A DNA stretch of 64,000 nt, taken from Nocardia suismassiliense (GTDB taxonomy: Bacteria > Actinomycetota > Actinomycetes > Mycobacteriales > Mycobacteriaceae). The notes under the pieces were generated by a model, which saw only the letters and a program-made list of their open reading frames with translations, ran no database searches and was not told the origin of the DNA. Both the position numbers and the translations under genes were made by a program. Position 1 is the stretch's first letter. Each line of letters opens with the position of its first letter. This document shows, piece after piece, positions 42,921 through 53,449 of this stretch. The stretch lies in contig NZ_LT985361.1 in assembly GCF_900269665.1 (NCBI RefSeq), forward strand, positions 856,522 through 920,521, written 5' to 3'.

Positions 42921-43184
42921 TCAGTCGGCCGTCTTCTCGCCCGCGGCGACTCGGCGCAGCGGCGGATCGGCCGGCGCGACGGCCGGGCGATCGGGTAGGT
43001 CCGCCAGCAGTTGGGTGGTGGCCGCGGCGATGGCCGTGACGGCCTTGTCGACGGCCGCCTTGGTGGTCGAGCTCAGGCCGGACACACCACCGACCGTGCG
43101 CACGTACTGCAGTGCGGCAGCATAGATTTCCTGCTCGGTCGGGGCAGGGTCCAGGCCGCGAAGGAGGGTGATGTTACTACTCAT
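42921..43184 (-). CDS. DUF2277 family protein
   Basis: An 87-residue soluble protein. MSSNITLLRGLDPAPTEQEIYAAALQYVRTVGGVSGL follows the DUF2277 pattern (M-x-x-NI-x-x-LRGL-x-P-A-T). The family is small, widespread in actinobacteria and of unknown function. The start ATG 43184 is where family members begin; the longer frame upstream is non-coding. It converges with the PucR-type gene with eight bases between. Confidence 0.85.
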   Translation of the reverse strand: MSSNITLLRGLDPAPTEQEIYAAALQYVRTVGGVSGLSSTTKAAVDKAVTAIAAATTQLLADLPDRPAVAPADPPLRRVAAGEKTAD

Positions 43185-43384
43185 GCGAGCACAGTAGCTC
43201 TCGCACACGCTGTGCGGCAGAGCAAGAAAACACCCGGACCGAAATTCGCGCGGCCCGCCCTGGTGCGTGGCACGGCCTCCGGTGCTCGGGCATGAGCGGG
43301 CAAACTCCGGCGCGCCAGCACAGACACGCAGAATTCGTCCCATTACACAGGCTCTTCCAAGATCTATGGGGAACAATCGGGATC

Positions 43385-44221
43385 ATGCCTGCCCGCGGTG
43401 TACCCACGTTGACGACCTTCCCGTACGAGGAGCTGGATCAGCGCGAAGAGGACCACTGGTCCGGCGCCGCCGTAGCCGATGACGAATTGCGCGCGCTGGC
43501 GCTCGGCGCGTTCTACTCCGCGCGCTGGGACGCCTTCCACGACGCGCTGCTGCTCGGCCCCGAGCGCGAGCATCCGCTCGGCGACCGGCGCGAGCTCGCC
43601 ATCGACACGCTCACCGGCGCCTGGGGCATCACCGACGCCACCGAGGCCCAAGCCTCCATGGAGCAGTTGCTGGACGGCATGCACGCGCCGCTGTACGCGC
43701 TGGTCCATCCGCTGGTGATGGCCTCGATCAACGCCAGCGAGCGGGACCGGTTCGGCGAGCGCGCCGATCGGCATCGGGCGTTCCTGCGCCAGGTCGGCTC
43801 GTTCCGCGGCATGGACAATCCGGAGGCGCTGGTCCGCGACTACGACATCTGGTCCCAGGCCATCAAGATCGGCTTCACCGATCACCTCGCCCGCCCGCTG
43901 CCCAGCGACATCCACGCGTGGGACCTGGCCCGCGTGGTCGCGGTCGCCAGGATGGCCTTCACCGCCGGCTACCTCGACGCCGACCTGGCCTGGGACTACC
44001 TGGCCCGCGCGCTGCCCATCGCGCAGGCCAAGTACCGCAACTGGCGCCAGTTCGGCGACGCCTACCTGACCGGCTGGACCTACTGGCAGGCGTGCGAAGA
44101 CCTCGCCGAACTGAAGAACGGCGGCGTCGACCGCCGGATGGAGCTGCTGCGACTGTGGATCCGTCCGACCAGCCCGTGGCGGCGGATCAGTCTGACCGTG
44201 CCGCCGGTAGTGCAACCCTGA
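43385..44221 (+). CDS. DUF1266 family protein
   Basis: A 278-residue soluble helical protein. Its C-terminal two thirds fit DUF1266: AWDLARVVAVARMAFTAGYLDADLAWDYLARALPIAQAKYRNWRQFGDAYLTGW. Function is unknown; some DUF1266 genes sit near contact-dependent or secreted-toxin loci, which is not evident here. The ATG at 43385 is chosen; ATG 43292 is in frame and would add 31 residues. It converges with the gene at 44226 with four bases between stops. Confidence 0.82.
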   Translation: MPARGVPTLTTFPYEELDQREEDHWSGAAVADDELRALALGAFYSARWDAFHDALLLGPEREHPLGDRRELAIDTLTGAWGITDATEAQASMEQLLDGMHAPLYALVHPLVMASINASERDRFGERADRHRAFLRQVGSFRGMDNPEALVRDYDIWSQAIKIGFTDHLARPLPSDIHAWDLARVVAVARMAFTAGYLDADLAWDYLARALPIAQAKYRNWRQFGDAYLTGWTYWQACEDLAELKNGGVDRRMELLRLWIRPTSPWRRISLTVPPVVQP

Positions 44222-44225
44222 GGCG

Positions 44226-45173
44226 TCAGAGCCCGTCGGGCAGGGAGCGGAGAATGCCGCGGCCGTAGCGTTGGAACTGCGCGTCGTCGACCATGCCGAG
44301 CGAATGCCGCTCGACGAGCAGCTCCCACTCCGAGTACAGCTGGGCGACCCCGGGATCGGCGGGACCCGCGCCACCGTCGGCGGAGTCGCGCCGCACGGCG
44401 AAGTTCACCGCGAGGGTGACGCGTTCGGTGTCGGCACGATCGGTACCGGTGAAATGCAGGGTGATGTTGCCGTCGTGCACATCCATCCCGGTCTCACCGC
44501 GCGCCGCGCCGATCTCGCCCGCCATCGCGGGCGTGCCGTCGGTATTGCGGGCCCACAGCACGGCGGGGATGGGTAACTCGTGCGCGTAGCGCTCCCCGGT
44601 GCCGATCGAGATGAACAGCAACCGCCCGGTGGTCGCGGCGAGCAGGCCGGGGCCGGTGCCCGCGGGCGGGCGTGCGGTCGCGATGGCGGTCTCCAGCACG
44701 TACTCGTCGGGCGTGACATACCGGTGCAGCGCGGCGATGGCGGGTTTCGCCTCGCGATGCGGGGCCATCCTGCGCACGGCCCGGTCCACGTCGGCCCGGG
44801 TCGGGCCGGATTTGCCCCAGGTGGGGGCCGGCGGGTTCAAGTCGGGGGCGGCCACGTCGATGCGCTGGGTCGCCAGGATCTGGCCGTTGATCCGGTCCAC
44901 GATCTCGGTCGCCGCGGGCACGTCGTGCTCGGCGATCAGCACGGGCAGTGGGGTGCGGTCGGCGGGCACGCCGGTCAGCACGGGTGTGGGGTATCGCAGG
45001 TAGATCTCGATGACAACGGCGTCGTCGGCGCGTCGATTCAACCGGACCTTCAACAGGTCGGTGACCGGTACGTCGAGCACCCGCTCGCCATCGGAGCCAG
45101 GCCGCAGGACGATCAATCGCCCGCGCCCGTGACGCACTATCGCTGTGGGTGTCCGTAGCTCAACTATGTCCAT
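44226..45173 (-). CDS. Hypothetical protein (315 aa)
   Basis: I do not recognise this 315-residue protein. The first half is beta-rich (VRHGRGRLIVLRPGSDGERVLDVPVTDLLKVRLNRR ... VVIEIYLRYPTPVL) and might be a PH-like or SHOCT-associated domain. A second beta segment (GLLAATTGRLLFISIG ... ITLHFTGTDRADTERVTLAVNFAVRR) resembles another PH-like unit. The last 35 residues (SEWELLVERHSLGMVDDAQFQRYGRGIL) look like a short SHOCT-type helical hairpin. No signal peptide or membrane helix is present. The start is ATG 45173. Confidence 0.7.
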   Translation of the reverse strand: MDIVELRTPTAIVRHGRGRLIVLRPGSDGERVLDVPVTDLLKVRLNRRADDAVVIEIYLRYPTPVLTGVPADRTPLPVLIAEHDVPAATEIVDRINGQILATQRIDVAAPDLNPPAPTWGKSGPTRADVDRAVRRMAPHREAKPAIAALHRYVTPDEYVLETAIATARPPAGTGPGLLAATTGRLLFISIGTGERYAHELPIPAVLWARNTDGTPAMAGEIGAARGETGMDVHDGNITLHFTGTDRADTERVTLAVNFAVRRDSADGGAGPADPGVAQLYSEWELLVERHSLGMVDDAQFQRYGRGILRSLPDGL

Positions 45174-45216
45174 ACCCCCTGCGCTCTGTTGGATTTGCGG
45201 TATTCACGGTGCCTTC

Positions 45217-45445
45217 CGTGGTTACGCTTGCTGCCTCCTCCAGCTCGTCGGGCACACCGCGGGGGTTGCGTTCGCGGGTCCTCGTCGTGCTGTGCGGGGT
45301 GATACTTCGCTGCCTCCTCCGGGCCCGTCGCTCGCCCGCGCTTTCGGATTCACAGTGCTCGCGGGGCACTCCGGTGGTTAGGCTAGCGACCGCCTTCGTG
45401 CCTGTTACTCGCCCTGCGGTGTTGTGTCGTCGCTCACGATAGGCC
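45217..45445. repeat. Three diverged ~78-bp tandem repeats in the ftsH upstream region
   Basis: Units begin near 45217, 45295 and 45372. Each starts with a ggtga/ggttA-type segment (gtggttacgct, ggggtgatact, ggtggttaggct) followed by a (t/c)GCTGCCTCCTCC or related stretch and a TCG-rich part. Identity is partial, and no gene is visible in the 515-base gap 45174-45688. Old duplication of a regulatory segment is possible. Confidence 0.45.
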
Positions 45446-45494
45446 GAACATGCCATGATTGTGACCAGTTGGAGTAACCCGGACCGGGGTCTTC

Positions 45495-45521
45495 GGGAAC
45501 CACCGAGGTCCCTCGACCGTT
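45495..45521 (+). promoter_or_regulatory. Possible SigH/SigR-type promoter for ftsH
   Basis: GGGAAC (45495-45500), 18 bases, then GTT (45519-45521) fits the actinobacterial SigH/SigR consensus GGGAAY-N16/17-CGTT. It lies about 170 bases before ftsH. Stress control of a membrane protease would make sense, but the site is unproven. Confidence 0.4.
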
Positions 45522-45688
45522 TACCTCTTTAACTGCACCAGCAGCCGAACTGCGCGATGTATCGACTAGACCGTACGCGGTAACGTGGCATGTCCGCATC
45601 CGAACCCTCCCGGAGCCGGACGCGCCCGACGCATCGCTAGCACGAACCGGAGACACCGGAAAGGACTGGCCGGACCGGCCGACGCTCT

Positions 45689-48097
45689 ATGAACCGCAAG
45701 ACTGTGTTTCGCACCCTGGCCATAGTCTCGGGCATCTTGCTCGTGATCTATGCGTTCAGCTATTTCGGAGATGACACGCGCGGCTGGAAGAGCGTCGATA
45801 CGTCTGTCGCATTGAGCCAGCTGAACGACAAGAGCAACGTCGAGAACGTTCAGATCGATGATCGTGAACAGCAACTGCGCATCGAACTGAAGAACGGCAA
45901 CGACGCGACCAGTGGCCAGAAGAAGATCATCGCCAAATACCCCGGCGGCAGCGCGAGCGCCGGGCAGGTCTTCGACGCCGTGAAGAACTCCGGCGCCAAG
46001 TACAACACCGTGGTCAAGCAGGAGAGCTGGCTCACCCAGATCCTGCTGTTCGTCTTGCCGATGATCATTCTGCTCGGCTTGTTCGTCTTCGTCATGGCCC
46101 GCATGCAGGGCGGTGGTCGCGGCGGCATGATGGGCTTCGGTAAGTCCAAGGCCAAGCAGCTGTCCAAGGACATGCCCAAGACCACGTTCGCCGACGTGGC
46201 CGGCGCCGACGAGGCCGTCGAAGAGCTCTACGAGATCAAGGACTTCCTGCAGAACCCGGTCCGCTACCAGGCTCTCGGCGCCAAGATCCCGAAGGGCGTG
46301 CTGCTGTACGGCCCGCCCGGCACCGGTAAGACGCTGCTCGCGCGCGCCGTGGCCGGCGAGGCAGGCGTGCCGTTCTTCACCATCTCCGGCTCGGACTTCG
46401 TCGAAATGTTCGTCGGTGTCGGCGCGTCGCGCGTGCGCGACCTGTTCGAACAGGCCAAGCAGAACAGTCCGTGCATCATCTTCGTGGACGAGATCGACGC
46501 GGTCGGCCGTCAGCGCGGCGCCGGCCTCGGCGGTGGCCACGACGAGCGTGAGCAGACGCTGAACCAGTTGCTGGTCGAGATGGACGGCTTCGGTGATCGC
46601 ACCGGCGTCATCCTGATCGCGGCCACCAACCGCCCCGACATCCTGGACCCCGCGCTGCTGCGTCCCGGCCGCTTCGACCGGCAGATCCCGGTCGGCAACC
46701 CCGACCTGGCCGGTCGCCGCGCCATCCTGCGGGTGCACTCGCAGGGCAAGCCGATCTCGCCCGAGGCCGACCTGGACGGTCTGGCCAAGCGCACCGTCGG
46801 CATGTCCGGCGCCGACCTGGCCAACGTGATCAACGAGGCCGCGCTGCTCACCGCGCGGGAGAACGGCGCCGTCATCACCGGCGACGCGCTCGAGGAGTCG
46901 GTGGACCGGGTGGTCGGCGGACCGCGCCGCAAGAGCCGCATCATCAGCGAGCACGAGAAGAAGATCACCGCCTACCACGAGGGCGGCCACACCCTGGCCG
47001 CCTGGGCGATGCCGGATATCGAGCCGATCTACAAGGTGACCATCCTGGCCCGTGGCCGCACCGGCGGCCACGCCATGACGGTGCCCGAGGACGACAAGGG
47101 TCTGATGACCCGCTCGGAGATGATCGCCCGCCTGGTGATGGCGATGGGCGGCCGCGCGGCCGAGGAACTGGTGTTCCACGAGCCGACCACCGGCGCGTCC
47201 TCGGATATCGACCAGGCCACCAAGATCGCTCGCGCGATGGTGACCGAGTACGGCATGAGCTCGCGCCTCGGCGCGGTGCGCTACGGCCAGGAGGCGGGCG
47301 ACCCGTTCCTCGGCCGCTCGATGGGCCAGGCTTCGGACTACTCGCACGAGGTCGCCGGCGCCATCGACGAGGAGGTGCGCAACCTCATCGAGGCCGCGCA
47401 CACCGAGGCGTGGGCCATTCTCAACGAGTACCGCGACGTGCTCGACGTGCTGGCGACGGCGCTGCTCGAGCGGGAGACGTTGCACCGCAAGGAGCTCGAA
47501 GGTCTGCTCGCCTCGGTGGAGAAGCGGCCGAGGATCACCGCGTTCAACGACTTGGGCGACCGCGCTCCGTCGACCAGGCCGCCGGTAAAGACGCCGGGCG
47601 AGCTGGCGCTGGAGCGCGGCGAGCCGTGGCCGCCGCCGGAGCAGATCCCCGCACCGCTGCACGCGGGCGCGGCCAGGGAGAACCAGCCGGCCAACGGCTA
47701 CCCGGGTGACAGCGGCTACCACGCGCAGCCGCAGTACGGCTACCCGGCGCCGCCCGCGACCAGCTACCCGACGCCGCACGACCCCGCGCAGGGCGGCTAC
47801 CCGCAGCGCGGTGGCACGCACGGCTCGCGTCCGGACTACGGCGCTCCCGCCGGTTGGTCGGCCCCCGGCTGGCCGCCGCGGGACGAGCAGCAGCCCGGCC
47901 AGCCCACCGGCTGGACCGAGCCGCAGCAGCGCCAGGGTTACCAGCCGGCCTGGGGCCCGCAGGGTGGCGCACCGGACGGCGGCTACGACCGTGGCAACTA
48001 CGGCGAGCACCCCGGTTATGAAGAGCCGGGGCACCCGAACCCGAACGGCGAGGGTGACAAGAACGAATGGGATGGACCCAACAACGGCCGGCACTGA
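45689..48097 (+). CDS. ftsH: ATP-dependent zinc metalloprotease FtsH
   Basis: An 802-residue membrane AAA+ protease that extracts and degrades membrane and misfolded proteins. Two N-terminal membrane helices (about 7-25 and 112-133) flank a short extracytoplasmic domain. The AAA domain has GPPGTGKT at about 208-215 and [11 protein letters not shown]. The zinc motif HEGGH is at about 430-434. The last 170 residues form a Pro/Gly/Tyr/Gln-rich disordered tail, as in other mycolata FtsH. The start is ATG 45689; gap 45174-45688 upstream is its promoter region. It heads the folate block. Confidence 0.97.
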   Translation: MNRKTVFRTLAIVSGILLVIYAFSYFGDDTRGWKSVDTSVALSQLNDKSNVENVQIDDREQQLRIELKNGNDATSGQKKIIAKYPGGSASAGQVFDAVKNSGAKYNTVVKQESWLTQILLFVLPMIILLGLFVFVMARMQGGGRGGMMGFGKSKAKQLSKDMPKTTFADVAGADEAVEELYEIKDFLQNPVRYQALGAKIPKGVLLYGPPGTGKTLLARAVAGEAGVPFFTISGSDFVEMFVGVGASRVRDLFEQAKQNSPCIIFVDEIDAVGRQRGAGLGGGHDEREQTLNQLLVEMDGFGDRTGVILIAATNRPDILDPALLRPGRFDRQIPVGNPDLAGRRAILRVHSQGKPISPEADLDGLAKRTVGMSGADLANVINEAALLTARENGAVITGDALEESVDRVVGGPRRKSRIISEHEKKITAYHEGGHTLAAWAMPDIEPIYKVTILARGRTGGHAMTVPEDDKGLMTRSEMIARLVMAMGGRAAEELVFHEPTTGASSDIDQATKIARAMVTEYGMSSRLGAVRYGQEAGDPFLGRSMGQASDYSHEVAGAIDEEVRNLIEAAHTEAWAILNEYRDVLDVLATALLERETLHRKELEGLLASVEKRPRITAFNDLGDRAPSTRPPVKTPGELALERGEPWPPPEQIPAPLHAGAARENQPANGYPGDSGYHAQPQYGYPAPPATSYPTPHDPAQGGYPQRGGTHGSRPDYGAPAGWSAPGWPPRDEQQPGQPTGWTEPQQRQGYQPAWGPQGGAPDGGYDRGNYGEHPGYEEPGHPNPNGEGDKNEWDGPNNGRH

Positions 48098-48101
48098 AGT
48101 A

Positions 48102-48144
48102 GGGCGGCGCTCGCGTGACCTCAGCGGTCGCGCGAGCCGCCGCC
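48102..48144 (+). terminator. GC-rich hairpin between ftsH and folE
   Basis: GGCGGC-GCTCGCG (48103-48115) pairs with CGCGAGC-CGCCGCC (48131-48144) with one bulge. It begins a few bases after the ftsH stop. No T-run follows, so it may only attenuate or protect the ftsH mRNA end. Confidence 0.5.
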
Positions 48145-48242
48145 TCCGGGCCTATTGCTCGCGCCGTGCGCAGTGACGATTAGGCTCGACCATCGGGGTG
48201 CCGAGTAATTGCCGGGACCCGAGATTTTGGAGGTGTCCTCGA

Positions 48243-48926
48243 TTGTCGGCCAACAATCACCTCGGCGGCCACGTGCTCGCCGATTCGGACGGTTTTGACG
48301 AAGACGGTTCCGGCAACGGCGTGACCAGGCCGGAGCTCATCGCTCTGGAATCCGGTCGGCCGTTCGACCAGGACAGAGCCGAAGCCGCGATCCGGGAATT
48401 GCTGCTCGCTGTCGGTGAGAATCCCGACCGCCCCGGTTTGATCGACACCCCCGCGCGTGTCGCCCGCGCCTACCGCGAAATGTTCGCCGGGCTCTACGTC
48501 GAACCGGACGCGGTGCTGAACACCACCTTCGACGAGGGCCACCAGGAATTGGTGCTGGTCCGCGATATCCCCATGTACTCCACCTGTGAACATCACCTGG
48601 TGTCGTTCCACGGGGTCGCGCACGTCGGCTACATCCCCGGCAAGCACGGCCGGGTCACCGGGCTGTCCAAGCTGGCTCGCCTGGTCGACCTTTACGCCAA
48701 GCGACCCCAGGTGCAGGAACGACTGACCAGCCAGGTCGCCGACGCGGTGATGCGCAAGCTGGACCCGCGCGGCGCCATCGTGGTGATCGAGGCCGAGCAC
48801 CTGTGCATGGCCATGCGCGGCATCCGCAAGCCGGGTGCGAGCACCACCACCTCGGCCGTGCGCGGCCTGCTCCAGTCCAGCCCGTCCTCGCGCTCCGAGG
48901 CCCTCGATCTCATTCTGCGGAAGTGA
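48243..48926 (+). CDS. folE: GTP cyclohydrolase I
   Basis: A 227-residue enzyme forming dihydroneopterin triphosphate, the first step of folate synthesis. Zinc-binding Cys/His residues are visible in [13 protein letters not shown] and [11 protein letters not shown], with the signature [17 protein letters not shown] and [17 protein letters not shown]. The start is taken as TTG 48243, which has GGAGG at 9 bases; GTG 48273 is an alternative. It is the first gene of folE-folP-folB-folK. Confidence 0.95.
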   Translation: MSANNHLGGHVLADSDGFDEDGSGNGVTRPELIALESGRPFDQDRAEAAIRELLLAVGENPDRPGLIDTPARVARAYREMFAGLYVEPDAVLNTTFDEGHQELVLVRDIPMYSTCEHHLVSFHGVAHVGYIPGKHGRVTGLSKLARLVDLYAKRPQVQERLTSQVADAVMRKLDPRGAIVVIEAEHLCMAMRGIRKPGASTTTSAVRGLLQSSPSSRSEALDLILRK

Positions 48927-48937
48927 ACGAGGATCCG

Positions 48938-49831
48938 ATGACCGCAGGTGGGAGCAGCTTCGCGCGCGGCGGTCGCTCCTGTGTGGTGATGGGCGTTGTC
49001 AACGTCACCAGTGATTCGTTCTCCGACGGCGGTCGCTACCTCGATCCCGAGGTCGCCGTCGCGCACGGCATCGAGTTGTATGCCACCGGCGCCGACATCA
49101 TCGATGTCGGCGGCGAATCGACCAGGCCGGGCGCGGTGCGGATCGACTCCGACACCGAGGCGGCCCGGGTCGTCCCGGTGATCCGCGGTTTGGTCGCGGC
49201 GGGCGTGCCGACCAGCGTCGACACCATGCGGGCCACCGTCGCCGAGGCCGCGCTCGCGGCGGGCGTCTCGGTGGTGAACGACGTCTCCGGCGGCCGCGCC
49301 GATCCCGACATGGTGAAAGTCGTTGCCGCCGCCGGTGTCCCGTGGATCCTCATGCACTGGCGCGCGGGCGCGGACTACCGCCACACCGGCCCGGCCGACC
49401 ACTACGACGACGTGGTCGCCGAGGTGCTCGCCGAATTGACCGCCCAGGTGGACCTGGCCGTCGCTGCGGGCGTCGACCCGTCGCGGCTGATTCTCGACCC
49501 CGGTCTCGGCTTCGCCAAGAACGCCGAGCACAACTGGGCATTGCTCGGCGCGCTGCCCGAGCTGGTCGGCAACGGCCTGCCGATCCTCATCGGCGCCTCC
49601 CGCAAACGTTTCCTCGGCGCGCTGCTCGCCGACGACACCGGCCCGCGCCCGCCCGACGGCCGCGAGACCGCCACCGCGACCGTCTCGGCGCTGGCCGCCT
49701 TGCACGGCGCCTGGGGTGTGCGCGTGCACGATGTGCGCGCGTCGCTGGATGCCATCGCGGTCACCGACGCCTGGCAGGCCGCCGCCCGCACCGCCACCAC
49801 CCACCACAGCTCGCAAGGAGCACACCGATGA
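48938..49831 (+). CDS. folP: Dihydropteroate synthase
   Basis: A 297-residue TIM-barrel enzyme joining pterin pyrophosphate and p-aminobenzoate; the target of sulfonamides. It has [16 protein letters not shown] (first signature), [14 protein letters not shown] (second) and [16 protein letters not shown] and [10 protein letters not shown]. The start ATG 48938 has ACGAGGA at 5-6 bases. It ends in a four-base overlap with folB. Confidence 0.96.
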   Translation: MTAGGSSFARGGRSCVVMGVVNVTSDSFSDGGRYLDPEVAVAHGIELYATGADIIDVGGESTRPGAVRIDSDTEAARVVPVIRGLVAAGVPTSVDTMRATVAEAALAAGVSVVNDVSGGRADPDMVKVVAAAGVPWILMHWRAGADYRHTGPADHYDDVVAEVLAELTAQVDLAVAAGVDPSRLILDPGLGFAKNAEHNWALLGALPELVGNGLPILIGASRKRFLGALLADDTGPRPPDGRETATATVSALAALHGAWGVRVHDVRASLDAIAVTDAWQAAARTATTHHSSQGAHR

Positions 49832-50253
49832 ATCCGACCCCCGCCGACGTCGCGCCGGGTGCGGCGCAGCAGATCCGGCGCGGCGCCGACCGCATCGAGT
49901 TACGTGGCCTGCGGGCATTCGGCCACCACGGCGTGTTCGATCACGAACGCCGCGACGGCCAGGAGTTCGTCGTCGATCTGACCGTCTTGGTGGATTTTTC
50001 GGTCGCCGCCGCCTCCGACGACCTGGTCGCCACCGTGGACTACGGCCTGCTCGCCGGCAACGCCGTGCGCATCATCGAGGGCCCGCCGCGCAATCTCATC
50101 GAGACCGTGGTCTCCGAGATCGCCGACGACGTGATGACCGACCCGCGCATCAGCTCGGTCGAGGTCGTCGTACACAAGCCGTCCGCCCCGATCCCACACA
50201 CCTTCGCCGACGTGCGGGTGGTCGCCTCGCGGCATCGTGAGGAGATTGCGTGA
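49828..50253 (+). CDS. folB: Dihydroneopterin aldolase
   Basis: A 141-residue enzyme splitting dihydroneopterin to hydroxymethyl-dihydropterin and glycolaldehyde. [31 protein letters not shown] is the typical N-terminal block with the catalytic Glu and Lys region ([14 protein letters not shown]) later. An N-terminal tail of about 22 residues precedes it. It overlaps folP (ATGA) and folK (GTGA), so all three are translationally coupled. Confidence 0.95.
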   Translation: MNPTPADVAPGAAQQIRRGADRIELRGLRAFGHHGVFDHERRDGQEFVVDLTVLVDFSVAAASDDLVATVDYGLLAGNAVRIIEGPPRNLIETVVSEIADDVMTDPRISSVEVVVHKPSAPIPHTFADVRVVASRHREEIA

Positions 50254-50804
50254 GTAGGGCCGTCCTCTCCATCGGTTCCAACATGGGGGACCGGCTCGCC
50301 CATCTGCGCAGTGTGGTGGATGGTTTCGGCGAGCGGGTCGTCGCGGGGTCGCCGGTGTACTCGACGCCACCGTGGGGCGGCGTCGAACAGGACGACTACC
50401 TCAATGCCGTTGTCGTGGTGGACGATCCGGAGCTCGACTGCACCGAGTGGCTGCGCTTCGGCCTGCGGCTCGAGCAGGCCGCCGATCGGGTCCGCGAAGT
50501 CCGCTGGGGCGCACGCACACTCGACGTCGACGTGATCTGGTGCGCGGAGCGAGTAGACGACGAGTTCGTCGCGGTCCGCAGCACCGACCCGGAGCTGACG
50601 TTGCCGCATCCGCAGGCGCATCGTCGCGCGTTCGTCCTGGTCCCCTGGCTGGATGTGGCGCCGGACGCGGTGCTCGAGGTCGACGGCAGAGCCCAGGCGA
50701 TCACCGACCTGCTCGATGAGCTGCCGGTCGCCGAGCGCACCGGCGTGCGGCGCACCGAGCTTTCCTTGTCGCCCGGCGCCGGAGGATCGGCCTCGTGCAG
50801 TTGA
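50250..50804 (+). CDS. folK: HPPK, 6-hydroxymethyl-dihydropterin pyrophosphokinase
   Basis: A 184-residue HPPK. It shows [18 protein letters not shown] at the start, [21 protein letters not shown] and the signature [13 protein letters not shown] with the Mg-binding Asp pair, then [16 protein letters not shown]. The start GTG 50250 overlaps folB. The downstream DUF3180 gene overlaps it by ten bases. Confidence 0.95.
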   Translation: MSRAVLSIGSNMGDRLAHLRSVVDGFGERVVAGSPVYSTPPWGGVEQDDYLNAVVVVDDPELDCTEWLRFGLRLEQAADRVREVRWGARTLDVDVIWCAERVDDEFVAVRSTDPELTLPHPQAHRRAFVLVPWLDVAPDAVLEVDGRAQAITDLLDELPVAERTGVRRTELSLSPGAGGSASCS

Positions 50805-51271
50805 AACCCACCCGAATCCTGGACTTGGCGGCGAACGTCATCATCGCCGCTCTCGTCGCATGGGTCGCGACGCGGCTGGCCTACGACAGTTTTCCGCCGA
50901 TCTCGACCTTCGCGGGCGCGTCGCTGTATCCGGTCGCGGCCATCGAGGCGGTGCTGGCGTTCGTGATCCGGGCCAGGGTGAACGACAACCAGCTCGGCAA
51001 CGGCAGGCATCAGCTGCATCCGATCACCGCGGCGCGGGCGGTCGCGCTGGCCAAGGCGTCGCTGCAAGTCGGTTCGATCGCGGCGGGGGTGTGGCTCGGC
51101 TTCCTCTGCTGGGTGTACCCGCAGCGGGGCAGCTCGGGTGCGGCCGCGGCGGACAGTCCCGGCGCGATCGTCGGGATGCTGGCGGGGGTCGCTTTGGTTG
51201 CTGCGGCCCTGTGGCTCGAGTATTGCTGCCGGGCTCCCGAAGACCCAACCGACGATCCGGCAACCACTTAG
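50795..51271 (+). CDS. DUF3180 family membrane protein
   Basis: A 158-residue membrane protein with four predicted helices (about 12-30, 40-60, 85-105 and 120-140). It matches DUF3180 and the position of Rv3605c. Function is unknown, but it always rides with the folate genes in mycolata, so a link to pterin metabolism or transport is possible. The start is GTG 50795, inside folK. Confidence 0.88.
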   Translation: MQLKPTRILDLAANVIIAALVAWVATRLAYDSFPPISTFAGASLYPVAAIEAVLAFVIRARVNDNQLGNGRHQLHPITAARAVALAKASLQVGSIAAGVWLGFLCWVYPQRGSSGAAAADSPGAIVGMLAGVALVAAALWLEYCCRAPEDPTDDPATT

Positions 51272-51341
51272 CAAATTATCGTTTCGGAATTGCCGCACCG
51301 AGTTGTGGGCGCGACGAGTCGATCAAGCTACCCTGGCTTGC

Positions 51342-52349
51342 ATGGTTTCACCCTCCCGTACCAGCACTTCCCGTCGACGGCGGGACGACGCGGGAAAATT
51401 GTTCATCGGCGTATTGATTGTGCTCGGTCTGGTTGCCAGCGTTTTCCTGGTCTTCAGCAACAGCTTGCAGTTCGTCCGGATCGGTCTTGTCGCGGCCCTG
51501 TGGGCGGCGGTCATCGGCGCATTAGCTGCGACGAGATATCGCAAGGAAGCGACGATCGACAAGGCCAAGGTTCGCGATCTTCAGACGGTTTACGAGTTGC
51601 AGCTCGAGCGTGAGGTCACCGCCAGACGCGAATTCGAGCTCGGTATCGAGGCCAGGGTGCGCGAGGAAGTCGGCGCCGACGCCACCGAGCTGGCCGCGCT
51701 GCGCGCCGAACTCACCGTGCTCCGGACGAGTCTGCAGCGGCTGTTCGACGGCGATCTGCCGATGGATCGCCCCGCATTGCGGGCCGACGCGACCCGGATT
51801 CAGGAGCTGACCAGCACGGTCGGCGACCCGGCGAACAATAGCTCTGCGAATGCCGGACCCTGGTCCATGCCGGCGAACCAGCAACCGCGCAGCAGTGTCA
51901 CCCCGGTCTTCGTCCCCGATCATCCCGAGCCGCCGCAGTTCGCCAGCCCCTTCGACGATCCGGTCACCGCCGAGACCTCCGCGGTCTCCGTCGACGACAC
52001 GACGGCGCACGACGCCGACGTCGCCGAAGCCGAGCACACCGAGGCGCACGGCCCCGATAAGCGCACCGACGATGCCGAGCAGTCCGGATGGTCGGACGCC
52101 TTCACCGAGGGCCCGGTCATCCAGCCGACTCCCGCGCCGAAGCCCGCCCCCAGGCCCGCTCCGTCCTATCAGACGACCCGGCCCTCGGCCTGGCCGACGA
52201 CCGAGGGCCCGACCGTCGGCACCGCCAGCTCGCGCAGGCGGCGGCGCGCCGAGACCGAGGCGAACTCCGACATGCCCGAGCGCAGGTTGTCGGTGGCCGA
52301 GATCATGGCGAACCTGCAATCGGAGGAGCAGAGCCGCGACCGTCGCTGA
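51342..52349 (+). CDS. DUF6779-type membrane protein (Rv3604c-like)
   Basis: A 335-residue protein. It has a basic N-terminus (SRTSTSRRRRDDAGK), two membrane helices (about 19-39 and 44-62), a coiled-coil-prone cytoplasmic segment (KVRDLQTVYELQLEREVTARREFELGIEARVREEV) and a long Pro/Thr/Asp-rich disordered tail ending in a conserved LSVAEIMANLQSEE helix. It corresponds to Rv3604c by position and layout. Function is unknown. The ATG at 51342 follows TACCCT closely, so a leaderless transcript is possible. Confidence 0.8.
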   Translation: MVSPSRTSTSRRRRDDAGKLFIGVLIVLGLVASVFLVFSNSLQFVRIGLVAALWAAVIGALAATRYRKEATIDKAKVRDLQTVYELQLEREVTARREFELGIEARVREEVGADATELAALRAELTVLRTSLQRLFDGDLPMDRPALRADATRIQELTSTVGDPANNSSANAGPWSMPANQQPRSSVTPVFVPDHPEPPQFASPFDDPVTAETSAVSVDDTTAHDADVAEAEHTEAHGPDKRTDDAEQSGWSDAFTEGPVIQPTPAPKPAPRPAPSYQTTRPSAWPTTEGPTVGTASSRRRRRAETEANSDMPERRLSVAEIMANLQSEEQSRDRR

Positions 52350-52468
52350 TGGGTGTCTTGTAAATCACTGCCCAGGGCCGTGGCACTGGCAAACATCGGG
52401 CCGATATTCTCGATGACGTACGTCCGGTACCCGCATGGCGGGACTGGAACGAAATCGAGAGGACACTG

Positions 52469-53449
52469 TTGACCTCGAGAAGCGTGAATCCTGACGACGC
52501 GCCTTCGGGCTTTGCCGCGTCGAACGACCCGCAATCGGTGGCGAACGGCGACCCCGCGCCTGCCCGCCTGACGGTGGGCATCGTCTCGGCGGGACGCGTC
52601 GGCTCCGCCTTGGGCGCGGCACTCGAGCGCGCCGGACACGTGGTGTTCGGTGTCGCCGCGATCTCCGATGCCTCGGTGCGGCGCGCGCAGAATCGTCTGC
52701 CCGACTCGGAGATCCTGCCGGTGGAGGACGTGGCCGCGCGCAGCGAGCTGCTGGTACTCGCCGTGCCCGACACCGAGCTGGCCGGTTTGGCCCGCGGCCT
52801 GGCCAGCGCGAAGGTGGTCCGGCCGGGCACGATCGTCGCGCACACCTCCGGTGCGAACGGCGTCGGCGTGCTCGCCCCGCTGGCCGACGTCGGCGCGATG
52901 CCGTTGGCCATTCATCCGGCGATGACCTTCACCGGTCACGACGAAGACATCACCCGCTTGAGCAACGCCTGCTTCGGCATCACCGCCGCCGACGAGATCG
53001 GCTATGCCATCGCGCAGGCGCTGGTGATCGAGATGGGCGGCGAGCCGGTCCGCGTGCAGGAGCACAACCGTGCGCTCTATCACGCCGCGCTCGCGCACGG
53101 CAGCAATCACCTGGTCACGCTGATCGTGGATGCCGTTGCCGCACTGCGGGTCGCGCTGGCCGGGCCCGGGCTGCTCGGCCAGCAGATCGTCGACGATCAG
53201 CCGAACGGGCTGGCCGAGCGGCTGCTCGCCCCGCTCGCCTCCGCCGCGCTGGACAACGCGCTGCGGCGCGGGCAGTCCGCGCTCACCGGCCCGGTGGCCC
53301 GCGGCGACGCGGACGCCGTCGCCGCCCACCTGACCGCACTGGAATCCGTCGACCCGCGCCTGGCCGAGGGCTATCGCGCGCTGTCGCTGCGGACCGCCGA
53401 ACGGGCGGGCACCAATCCCGCCGTCATCGAACTGTTGAAAGGGCGCTGA
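52469..53449 (+). CDS. Rossmann-like / DUF2520 oxidoreductase-like protein
   Basis: A 326-residue protein with an N-terminal Rossmann fold ([29 protein letters not shown]) and a C-terminal DUF2520 domain ([24 protein letters not shown]). It resembles ketopantoate-reductase-type dehydrogenases, and in actinobacteria it stands next to panC. A role in pantothenate synthesis is an inference from position. The start TTG 52469 has GAGAGGA at 6 bases. Its stop overlaps the panC start (TGATG). Confidence 0.9.
   Translation: MTSRSVNPDDAPSGFAASNDPQSVANGDPAPARLTVGIVSAGRVGSALGAALERAGHVVFGVAAISDASVRRAQNRLPDSEILPVEDVAARSELLVLAVPDTELAGLARGLASAKVVRPGTIVAHTSGANGVGVLAPLADVGAMPLAIHPAMTFTGHDEDITRLSNACFGITAADEIGYAIAQALVIEMGGEPVRVQEHNRALYHAALAHGSNHLVTLIVDAVAALRVALAGPGLLGQQIVDDQPNGLAERLLAPLASAALDNALRRGQSALTGPVARGDADAVAAHLTALESVDPRLAEGYRALSLRTAERAGTNPAVIELLKGR

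Noticed and set aside
45149..45456. Small open frames in the ftsH upstream gap
   Set aside because: They arise in several frames from the repeated GC-rich segment and lack start signals.
45566..48094. Long leftward frame opposite ftsH
   Set aside because: It is a shadow of ftsH with no recognisable domain.
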